Positions 44,029-51,405 of a stretch of 64,000 nt of DNA are shown piece by piece; position 1 is the first letter of the stretch; every line of letters begins with the position of its first letter. A program made the translations under genes and the position numbers. Source of the stretch: Bradyrhizobium sp. WSM471 (GTDB taxonomy: Bacteria; Pseudomonadota; Alphaproteobacteria; Rhizobiales; Xanthobacteraceae); NCBI RefSeq assembly GCF_000244915.1, contig NZ_CM001442.1:3596001-3660000 (forward strand), read 5' to 3'. Under the pieces are notes generated by a model. The model had not been told where the DNA came from and ran no database searches. It saw nothing but the letters and a program-made list of their open reading frames with translations.

Positions 44029-44178
44029 GCGCAACGCTCGCGTCGGTCCGGCATGCGGCCCCGCAAAGCGGGCCTGATCACAGCCTCTTGAGCGAAACCA
44101 TCTTCCGTCCGCGCGAAGCCGTGCTGAAACAAAGCCGTGCCATCTGTTGGAGTCGTCGAGCTCTCATAGGAGGCCGAA

Positions 44179-44322
44179 ATGCGCCGTCTGGTTTTCGCCG
44201 TTGCCCTGCTCGTGGTCGCTTCAGCCGGGATATCGGCATCGTTTGCCGCAGTTCACCATGCCAAGACATTGACGTTCTCCGAGCGCTTTGCCCCGGCGCT
44301 CGAGTTGATGGCGAAGCGCTAG
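44179..44322 (+). CDS. 47-residue exported peptide
   Basis: ATG at 44179 with a strong ribosome site AGGAGG six to eleven bases upstream. It encodes a clear signal sequence (MRRLVFAVALLVVASAGISA) and a short mature part HHAKTLTFSERFAPALELMA. A good ribosome site plus a signal peptide supports a real gene despite the size. No family recognised. Confidence 0.6.
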   Translation: MRRLVFAVALLVVASAGISASFAAVHHAKTLTFSERFAPALELMAKR

Positions 44323-44339
44323 GACAGATTCACGCCGGT

Positions 44340-45281
44340 TCAACCAACGGCGTCGCGATCGATTTTGCGCAGCCGCACAAAGGCGGCCCAGGCTCGCGGA
44401 TAATCCTTGTCCGTGGGATCGATCGTAAGTAGCGCGCGGCATGCCTCCTTGATCTCCTCAGGCGAAGGACGCTTGGCCGGAACGCCGGATGATTTGGCTT
44501 GCTCCCAGCGAGCCTCGATATCTGTTGCGAAAGCCAGGGCCCCGGCGCTCGTCCGCTTCTGCGCCGATTTCGCCAGCGGATGGTCCGAGGGGAAATTCGG
44601 CCATGCGGCCGGAGGCTGATCGACACGCCACGTCAGTTCATCTGCTTGTCGCGCCTCCACGCCCGAACTTGAATGCTGGGCTGCTGGTGCCCATCCAGCC
44701 CCTGCTGAGGCTGCCGAACCCGACGTGCCGGCCGATCTCCGCGCGTCCGCCGAACCTGGCGCGAGCGCCGCTGTCTGTCCGGCCAGCTGGCCAAGCTGTT
44801 GTTCCATCGTTCCGCCGTTGGACTTGGGGATCATTTTTTCGACGGTCTTGATCATCGACAGCGCGCCTGGCGATATCAGTGAGTTCTGGTCGGCAATTTT
44901 GTCGTCGGCCGCGCCTGGGCAGGGCTTGTAAGCAGAGCGCTGCGACGTCATCCGGCCGTCGTCGTCGATACGGGCAAAATCGATCGCGACGGTGTAAACG
45001 AAGGCGGCCTCGACATACTGCCTCTCCTTGTCCATCGCCTTTACGGAGCCGCATACGTATTTTGCCTGGTCCGCATCGATCGTTCGCAGGCCGTTGAAGT
45101 GAGCTGAATTCGGCGCAACGAGGACGCGCAAGACGGCAGCTCGCGCCTTGCCATGCTCCGATTCGAACATGCTCCATATCTCGTTCGCGTTGATGATTTC
45201 GGGCTGATAGTTCCATGCGTATCCGGCGGCGAAGAATGCCGTGCCAATACATGTCGCAATAACAAATGCCCGCACGTTCAT
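44340..45281 (-). CDS. Hypothetical exported or membrane-anchored protein
   Basis: 313 residues. An N-terminal hydrophobic segment (AFVIATCIGTAFFAAGYAW) is a signal or anchor. Residues about 50-120 include YVCGSVKAMDKERQY and YTVAIDFARID, resembling small domains in other hypothetical exported proteins; the middle is Ala/Gly/Ser-rich and low complexity; the C-terminal 80 residues are charged (SPEEIKEACRALLTIDP). The start at 45281 is preferred to 45302. No function can be given. It is convergent with the 47-residue gene. Confidence 0.6.
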   Translation of the reverse strand: MNVRAFVIATCIGTAFFAAGYAWNYQPEIINANEIWSMFESEHGKARAAVLRVLVAPNSAHFNGLRTIDADQAKYVCGSVKAMDKERQYVEAAFVYTVAIDFARIDDDGRMTSQRSAYKPCPGAADDKIADQNSLISPGALSMIKTVEKMIPKSNGGTMEQQLGQLAGQTAALAPGSADARRSAGTSGSAASAGAGWAPAAQHSSSGVEARQADELTWRVDQPPAAWPNFPSDHPLAKSAQKRTSAGALAFATDIEARWEQAKSSGVPAKRPSPEEIKEACRALLTIDPTDKDYPRAWAAFVRLRKIDRDAVG

Positions 45282-45479
45282 GAGCAGCCCCTCAACAGGC
45301 ACGACTCATCCACGTCTCCGGTGATGGAAACTACGCAAGTTGTGCCAAAGCGTTTGTGCTAGTTGAGGGTGAGATTCTTAATTAAACGTGTGCGATTGCG
45401 AAAACGCAGAGTTCCCGTCAAACGGGAACTCATCCGCTGCATTTGTCGGCGACCCGTTTCTTTAGCGCTCGGCGGTCGG

Positions 45480-46061
45480 TCATTTCTTCGGCAGCCGTCC
45501 CATCAGATAGAATTCGTCATTCGGCCGCATGCCGGTGAAATTCGCCAGCCGGTTCGACAGTGCGAAGAAGGCGGAGATTGCGGCGATGTCCCAAATGTCG
45601 TCGTCGCTGAACCCATGCGGCGCGAGCGCGGTGAAATCGTCCTCGGAAATCCGCTGCGCATCGGCCGAGACCTTCATCGCGAAGTCGAGCATCGCCTTTT
45701 GCCGCGGCGTGATGTCGGCTTTGCGGTAGTTCGTGGCGATCTGGTCGGCGATCAGCGGGTTCTTGGCGCGGATGCGCAGGATCGCGCCGTGCGCAATCAC
45801 GCAATACTGGCACTGATTAGCCGCCGAGGTCGCGACCACGATCATCTCGCGCTCGGCCTTGGTGACGCCGCCGTCCTTCTCCATCAGCGCGTCGTGGTAG
45901 GCGAAGAAGGCGCGGAACTCGTCCGGGCGGTAGGCCAGCGTCAAGAACACGTTCGGCACGAAGCCGCTTTTCTCCTGCACGGCGAGGAGACGCGTGCGGA
46001 TGTCGTCAGGGAGCGCATCGAGAGCGGGAGCGGGGAAGCGTTGCGCGGCGGTTTTTGTCAT
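45480..46061 (-). CDS. Peroxidase-related / AhpD-like carboxymuconolactone decarboxylase family protein
   Basis: 193 residues. The AhpD redox motif is CQYCVIAHGAILR, with the preceding Glu in EREMIVVATSAANQC; the conserved frame SGFVPNVFLTLAYRP near the N-terminus matches peroxidase-related enzymes of this family. It is probably a peroxide-reducing or thiol-redox enzyme in the cytoplasm. Start at 46061 (MTKTAAQRFPAP). Confidence 0.85.
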   Translation of the reverse strand: MTKTAAQRFPAPALDALPDDIRTRLLAVQEKSGFVPNVFLTLAYRPDEFRAFFAYHDALMEKDGGVTKAEREMIVVATSAANQCQYCVIAHGAILRIRAKNPLIADQIATNYRKADITPRQKAMLDFAMKVSADAQRISEDDFTALAPHGFSDDDIWDIAAISAFFALSNRLANFTGMRPNDEFYLMGRLPKK

Positions 46062-46136
46062 TGGCTTGTTTTCCGGATCGGGGGCACCGAACATTAGTCG
46101 ATGCTGGCGGTCGCCTCAACGTGCCACACACTCAGT

Positions 46137-46235
46137 GTCATCGCCCGATTTAATCGGGCGATCCAGTATTCCAGAGACAGCGATGGGATACGGAGAAGCC
46201 GCGGCGTACTGGATGCCCGCTTTCGCGGGCATGAC
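46137..46235. repeat. Palindromic repeat with nested hairpins
   Basis: Ends GTCAT and ATGAC enclose a CGCCCGAT/ATCGGGCG hairpin, CCAGTA facing TACTGG, and a GCCCGC-TTTC-GCGGGC hairpin. This is another common Bradyrhizobium-type intergenic element (from memory). It separates the peroxidase-related gene from the HerA-like ATPase. Confidence 0.75.
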
Positions 46236-46265
46236 GGCGGAGTTTGCCGAAGCGGTATCCGCCCC

Positions 46266-48050
46266 TTACCGCAGCGGCTTCTTCAGCAGCGAGAAGCGGT
46301 CCGGATCCAGCCCCATCGACGGTTGCAGCATCGGGGCTTCGACGTTGGAGAGCGTCTTCGCGGGCGGCGCCGAGAATACCGGATCGTTCGGCACGTCGCG
46401 CTGCGAGGTGGCACCGCGCCAGCGCTCGAGCACGGCACCGACGAAATGCATGTCGTGACCGGAGGTGACCGAGGGCACGCTGCTGATCGTCGCTTCGCCG
46501 CGCGGCAATTGATGCGGCGGCACCTCCTTGAAGCGCAGCCGCGTCGGCAGCGCGACACCTTCGCCGAAGGCCAGCACTTCGCGGGTGCCGAGCGAAGGTA
46601 CGAACGAGAGCAGGTTCGCGGCCGCGTCCGACACCGCGGCGCGCAGCAGCGCCTGGTCGCGCTCGTTGGCAAGGCGCATCGTGAACAGCGTGTTGCACTG
46701 GGAGATGATGGTGGCGTCGAGCTCGGCCGGACGCTGGGTGATGAGGCCGAGATAGACGCCGTATTTGCGGCCTTCCTTGGCGATGCGCGACACCGCCTTG
46801 CGAGTCGGCCCGAAGCCGACATTGCGATCGGCGGAGGCGTAGCGGTGAGCCTCTTCGCAGACGAACAGCATCGGCGAAACGCCGTCGCTCCACAGGCCGA
46901 AGTCGAAGGCCATGCGGCAAAGCACCGAGACGACGGAATCGATGACCTCGGCCGGGAAGCCGGCGAGCTGCATCACCGTCATCGGCTTGCCGTTGGCCGG
47001 CAGGCGGAACAGATGACTGATCACCTCGGCCATGGTGTCACCGCCGACATTGGCGTTGTCGAACATGAAGGCGTAGCGCGGGTCGTTGCGGACCGCTTCG
47101 ATGCGGGAGATCAGCTTGTGATATATGATGCGCGAGGAGCGGTTCTCGAGCTTGCCCATGCGCTCGTCGATCAGCGACATCAGATCGACCAGGCGATAGG
47201 GCACCGGCGTATCGACGGTGTAGCCGATCTGCTTGGGATCGATGCGCTTCAGGCCGATGCGGTCGGTGTTCTGATATTGGGTGTAGACGCCCTTGGCGAG
47301 CGGAATCACCTCGGCGAGGACGTCGAGCTCCTCGGGCACGCCGGCGCGGCCGCCGAACAGCACGTCGACGATTTCCTCGAAATTGAACAGCCAGAACGGC
47401 AGTTTCAGATTGCGCGGGTTGAGCACCAGCGCGCGGTCGCCGAAGCAGCGGCCATATTCGTTGTGCACGTCGAGCAGGAAGATGCGCAGGTTCGGGCGCG
47501 CCTTGAGGATCTCGTTGAGCAGCAGCGACACACCGGTCGATTTGCCGACGCCGGTCGATCCCAGCACCGCGAAGTGCTTGGAGAGCATCTCCTCGATGTC
47601 GACATAGGCGACGACGGAGCTGTCCTGCTGAAGGAAGCCGACATTGATCTGGTCGGAACCGGTGGGCGCGTAGATCGTGCGCAGCTCCTGGCTCGTGATC
47701 AGGTCGACCGAATCACCGATGGTCGGATAGTTGGTGACGCCGCGCTGGAATTTGGCCTTGCCAGTCGCGTTGAGGATTTCGCCGAGCAGGTCGACCGAGG
47801 CGATGGCGATCAAATTGTCGTTGCTCGAGAGGTTCTCGCAGGACACCTCGGTGATCATCGCGACGATGACCGAGCTGGCGCAGCGAATACTGACGAAGCG
47901 GCCGACGGTTGCCCGCACTTCCGAGACCGGCATCCGGCTTTCAGCCAGCAGCCCGACCCGGGCGAGCGATCCGCGAACCGAAATCACGCGTCCAAAGGAT
48001 GTCACAATGAATGAACCTGACAAGAGCAACGGGTTGCCCGGACTATGCAC
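46266..48050 (-). CDS. HerA-like ATPase (DUF87 helicase/translocase)
   Basis: 594 residues. An N-terminal beta-barrel (HAS-barrel-like, about 20-110) precedes a FtsK/HerA RecA-type ATPase: Walker A GSTGVGKST (about 163-171), Walker B MLFVCEEAHRY, and a sensor region ITQRPAELDATIISQCNT. HerA proteins form hexameric DNA pumps, often with the nuclease NurA or, in defence systems, other partners; none is adjacent. The apparent GTG start at 48050 lacks a clear ribosome site; GTG at 48005 (VTSFGRVISVRGS) is an alternative. It is divergent from a small HExxH protein gene. Confidence 0.86.
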   Translation of the reverse strand: MHSPGNPLLLSGSFIVTSFGRVISVRGSLARVGLLAESRMPVSEVRATVGRFVSIRCASSVIVAMITEVSCENLSSNDNLIAIASVDLLGEILNATGKAKFQRGVTNYPTIGDSVDLITSQELRTIYAPTGSDQINVGFLQQDSSVVAYVDIEEMLSKHFAVLGSTGVGKSTGVSLLLNEILKARPNLRIFLLDVHNEYGRCFGDRALVLNPRNLKLPFWLFNFEEIVDVLFGGRAGVPEELDVLAEVIPLAKGVYTQYQNTDRIGLKRIDPKQIGYTVDTPVPYRLVDLMSLIDERMGKLENRSSRIIYHKLISRIEAVRNDPRYAFMFDNANVGGDTMAEVISHLFRLPANGKPMTVMQLAGFPAEVIDSVVSVLCRMAFDFGLWSDGVSPMLFVCEEAHRYASADRNVGFGPTRKAVSRIAKEGRKYGVYLGLITQRPAELDATIISQCNTLFTMRLANERDQALLRAAVSDAAANLLSFVPSLGTREVLAFGEGVALPTRLRFKEVPPHQLPRGEATISSVPSVTSGHDMHFVGAVLERWRGATSQRDVPNDPVFSAPPAKTLSNVEAPMLQPSMGLDPDRFSLLKKPLR

Positions 48051-48278
48051 GGCCGTCGCTGGACAAACGGTTAAGCGGCAGGCGCCGGCGCTTCGTTAAA
48101 TCCGCGACAATTCGGGTGCGAGGTTTGTTCCAATACATACTTGTGGGCAGAAACGGCGAGAATGCTGCTTTTTCCCGGCCGGTTGGTGTGCGGGTGGGTT
48201 AAGGAATAGTTTACCATATGCCAAGAGGCGGAGTGGAATCGGTGCGGCCCGAAGCGGCCGTGGAGAGAGACGTAGCGG

Positions 48279-48911
48279 ATGTCGGAAAAGATCGTGAAGC
48301 AGCGGGTAGGCCCGGGCATCTACCTGCTTCGCTTCAAGACACAATATGAGCTGACGTCGACCTTTCTGCGTGTGCAGGAGCACTACGAGTCGCCAGAGTT
48401 CCACGGGCGCGTTTTCTCGCTAGAGCAGTACATGGACTGGTATGCGGAACAATACGGCAATTTCACCTACTATCAGGACTGGTCCGGTTTCAACGTGCCT
48501 TCGACGGCATTCGCTCCGTTCTATACCGGCGCGTTCGATCCGCTCACGCGGAAGGAGAGGCGTCTGCTTCGCTTTTTCGAACGGCTGCGCGGACGCTTCT
48601 ACGTGATCGGGATCTACCAAGGCCACGGCAGCACGCTGACGCACGAACTCGCACATGCGCTGTTCTTCACCGATGCCGGCTACCGCAAGGGAGTTCGTGA
48701 GGCGATGCGCTCATACGATACCCGTGCGCTCGAGCGGCAGATTGCAAAGGCCGGTTACGCGCAACATGTCATCGAGGACGAGGCACAGGCCTATCTGATT
48801 GCGCCGTCGGGTGAGCTCGGTGCCGCGTCGAAACCGCTGGTGCCGCTGCGCCGGCAATTGCGTGCGCTGTTCCGCGAGCATGCGACGAAGCTGTCAGTGC
48901 CGGCAACCTAG
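48279..48911 (+). CDS. Small putative zinc metallopeptidase (HELAH motif), unknown family
   Basis: 210 residues with no signal peptide. A HExxH motif is seen as THELAHALFFTDAGYR (His122, Glu123, His126), and acidic residues at VIEDEAQAYL (Glu166, Glu168) sit about 40 residues later, where gluzincin-type enzymes such as ImmA place the third zinc ligand. The N-terminal half is Tyr/Phe-rich (YMDWYAEQYGNFTYYQDW). I do not recognise the family, and the peptidase role is inferred from the motif alone. Its stop overlaps that of the convergent alpha/beta hydrolase at a shared CTAG. Confidence 0.65.
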   Translation: MSEKIVKQRVGPGIYLLRFKTQYELTSTFLRVQEHYESPEFHGRVFSLEQYMDWYAEQYGNFTYYQDWSGFNVPSTAFAPFYTGAFDPLTRKERRLLRFFERLRGRFYVIGIYQGHGSTLTHELAHALFFTDAGYRKGVREAMRSYDTRALERQIAKAGYAQHVIEDEAQAYLIAPSGELGAASKPLVPLRRQLRALFREHATKLSVPAT

Positions 48912-50308
48912 GCCAAGCTGCGCCGGATGAAGCCGATCGTTCTGGTCTGACGAAAGTAATTGCAGTGCCAAACGTCGGGCGAGTTACCGAAATCCTCGAC
49001 GCCCTGGATGGCGAGCGGGAAGCCCGTCGCTCCCAGGTCCGACATCGAGACCGTATCGACAACGAGATCGTTCTTGCTGGGAAAGATTTCATCGGCGGCC
49101 AGGTCGCCGATCCGCAGTGCCCTGAAATTTTTCCAGAACTGCCAGCCGGGATTCTCCGTCTCGAAATTCGACTGGACGACGAAGTAGGCGGGCTGCGTCG
49201 TACAAGGACCGAGCCGCAGCAGATTGAGCTCGTAATTGTTCTCGATCATGGATTGCCCGAACAACCCCGGAACGAGCGCGACCAGCCCATCAAGGAGCGG
49301 CGTGTGTGCAAGCGTTCCGGTGACGGTCATCACCACCTCGACCAGCTTGCCGGCGACCCACAGGAACGGATTGGCGCCACCGGCGAGCTGTAACGTCTTC
49401 TCGGCGAAGGTACCGATATTGGAAAGCAGGCTCAGTGCGTGCTGGAGCTTGTCGGGCGCGGCGAGCGAGGTGCCGTGGAGTGGCGAGCCCGCAAACACGA
49501 CGCGGGTCGTCGCGGCGAGCGAGCGGCCGAACGCCTCCAGCCACCACCGCACGATCAAGCCGCCGCGGCTATGGGCGACGACGTCAACTTGTCCCGTTGC
49601 ATCGACGAATGCGCGTCCGAGCTCGAGCGCATTCAGAACCGGGCTGACGGCAAGGGTCGCGTGCTCGAAAACGAGAACCTGGTCGTACTTGTCGGGTCCG
49701 TTCAGGGCGGCCCCGAGAAACGCCTGGCCATCGGCAGTCGCCTGGAACTCGCCGATCATGTTGACGGCGTTCGAGAAGGTCCCGTGGACCAGCAGCAGGG
49801 TCCGCCCCTTGAATGGTCCATGGGCATCGGCAGCGTCGATGACGAAGTTGGACGGACCGCCCCGCAACTGGCGTATGTGTGAGCGCAGCGAAACATCGAT
49901 TGCGGAGTTGAGTCGCATGTCGATGGCGCCGATGGCCGCGGCAGCCCTGTTCGGCTGGAGTCTTGGAAACTCCTTGGTCAGGATCACCGTCTGATCGGGA
50001 AGCGGCGGCGGCCCTCCCGCCCGCCGTGCGCGACGACGGCGCTGCGGCGCTTCCGCGCGTGCCGGAACGCCGTCATACCATCGCAGCACACCGTTTTCCT
50101 CGACCAGGGAAGCCGCGAGGATGTTGTCGTCGGGTGTGTTGGAAGCGCGCCGCCTGCGTCGGCGCAGGCCGGCTACGGAGTCCATCCTCTCGTCATGATC
50201 GACATAGAGGGGCACAAACAGGTCATCGTTATCCTCGGCCGCCTTGATCTGCGACAGGAAACGTCCGGGGTCTTCCGCAACAAACTGTGACATGTTCGAT
50301 GCCGTCAT
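48908..50308 (-). CDS. Alpha/beta hydrolase of the type found in CHAT-associated proteins (DUF7379-like)
   Basis: 466 residues. The first ~130 are charged with two Arg-rich runs (RRRRRR, QRRRRARR). The hydrolase domain starts at LLLVHGTFSNAVNM. The catalytic set is complete: Ser247 in VDVVAHSRGGLIVRWW, Asp414 in SKNDLVVD, His448 in DVWHCNYF. The FEHATLAVSPVLNALELG block and the overall pattern match, from memory, DUF7379 hydrolase domains, usually seen fused to CHAT or caspase-like proteases. Here it is the third gene of an operon with separate CHAT-like and transglutaminase-like proteins; starts and stops overlap by four bases. Lipase, esterase or peptidase activity is open. Confidence 0.8.
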   Translation of the reverse strand: MTASNMSQFVAEDPGRFLSQIKAAEDNDDLFVPLYVDHDERMDSVAGLRRRRRRASNTPDDNILAASLVEENGVLRWYDGVPARAEAPQRRRRARRAGGPPPLPDQTVILTKEFPRLQPNRAAAAIGAIDMRLNSAIDVSLRSHIRQLRGGPSNFVIDAADAHGPFKGRTLLLVHGTFSNAVNMIGEFQATADGQAFLGAALNGPDKYDQVLVFEHATLAVSPVLNALELGRAFVDATGQVDVVAHSRGGLIVRWWLEAFGRSLAATTRVVFAGSPLHGTSLAAPDKLQHALSLLSNIGTFAEKTLQLAGGANPFLWVAGKLVEVVMTVTGTLAHTPLLDGLVALVPGLFGQSMIENNYELNLLRLGPCTTQPAYFVVQSNFETENPGWQFWKNFRALRIGDLAADEIFPSKNDLVVDTVSMSDLGATGFPLAIQGVEDFGNSPDVWHCNYFRQTRTIGFIRRSLA

Positions 50309-51405
50309 TCATTGATGATCGGAAGCGGGGTGACGTTCAGGCTTCGTGCGTGCTGGATGTCCAGCAGGCTGTCGAATTCCTTTTGGCTGCGCAGATTGGC
50401 CCGTCCTTCGGTTTGAGCGTCCTTGAAGCTGTAGGCCCCGGTCAGGTAGGTGGCTTCCAGCATCACGAGGTCGCCCGACGTCACATAGGCCATGATCTCG
50501 GCGTAACTCATCTTGGTGAGTCTCCAGCCGTAAGGATCGACGTAGCACAAGCCCGCATTGCGGGTCGCGGCATCGCCGACGGTCGGCACCGTGGCGGGCA
50601 CCTTCGCCACGCCCACGAAGTCGTCGTGCGCCTCCTCGGACCGCCAGTAGCCGACGAAGGCATGACCGGTGAGCAACACCACGACCGGGAAGATGCCGAC
50701 ATATTCGAGGCACGAGGCGAGCAACAGCGCCAGGTCGATGCAGGTGCCGGTGTTGGAAGCGACGATCTCGCTGGGGGTGCGCAGCCGCTGCGTCTGCTCC
50801 GAATAGGCGGGGGGAGGGTTGATGTACTGCAGACGATATTCGTTGACGAGCGCGGTCCAGATGGCCTGAACCTGGCGATCGACGGCGTGCTGTTCGCCCT
50901 GCTGGTAGCCGTCGAACCCTGCGCCGGGGTCGTCCAGAATGCCGACCAGGTAACGCCGGGAGGCGTGGATGATCGCAAGGATCGCCGGATCCCTCGGCAA
51001 CACGAAGGACGGCAGCCAGGGATTGTTCTTGGTGTCGTCGAGCCATTCGTCCACGGGTATCAACGTGACGCGCCTGGTGTCCTCGAACACCGTCTGTCCC
51101 CCACACGTCACCTTGACGTAAACGGCGGACTGCACTCGCTCGTGCAGCGAACGGCTCAAGCTGGCGGTGAGAGGGATGATCACGTCGGAGGACAGCGGCA
51201 GCTGCAACTCCTCCATGAGCGGGATCGTGTAACGGTAGGGGTAGTTCTCGGCGCCGACGCAGAGTTCGACCTGAATCGTGATCGCTTCGACTGGCTTCTG
51301 GGTCAGCCGCGTCAGCGTCAATTTGTCGAGCAAGGGCCTGTTGTTGTGCAGGAGGGAATAGTTGATTGCCTCCGCCACGTCCAGGTCGACCTGGATCGGG
51401 ATCAT
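50305..51405 (-). CDS. Stand-alone transglutaminase-like protein with beta-sandwich N-terminus
   Basis: 366 residues. An N-terminal all-beta domain (about 1-125) is followed by a helical linker (NNPWLPSFVLPRDPAILAII; FDGYQQGEQHAVDRQ; LQYINPPPAYSEQTQ) and a transglutaminase-like core with Cys222 in NTGTCIDLALLLASC, His248 in LLTGHAFVGYW and Asp290 in YVDPYGW. Layout and spacing strongly recall the N-terminal module of very large DUF4011/DUF3320-type helicases (from memory), here detached from any helicase. The ATG at 51405 overlaps the CHAT-like stop, and its stop overlaps the hydrolase start. The triad is intact, so proteolytic or amidase-like activity is plausible. Confidence 0.78.
   Translation of the reverse strand: MIPIQVDLDVAEAINYSLLHNNRPLLDKLTLTRLTQKPVEAITIQVELCVGAENYPYRYTIPLMEELQLPLSSDVIIPLTASLSRSLHERVQSAVYVKVTCGGQTVFEDTRRVTLIPVDEWLDDTKNNPWLPSFVLPRDPAILAIIHASRRYLVGILDDPGAGFDGYQQGEQHAVDRQVQAIWTALVNEYRLQYINPPPAYSEQTQRLRTPSEIVASNTGTCIDLALLLASCLEYVGIFPVVVLLTGHAFVGYWRSEEAHDDFVGVAKVPATVPTVGDAATRNAGLCYVDPYGWRLTKMSYAEIMAYVTSGDLVMLEATYLTGAYSFKDAQTEGRANLRSQKEFDSLLDIQHARSLNVTPLPIINE

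Noticed and set aside
46101..48014. 637-codon plus-strand frame opposite the HerA-like ATPase
   Set aside because: No motifs; the ATPase on the other strand has intact Walker sites.
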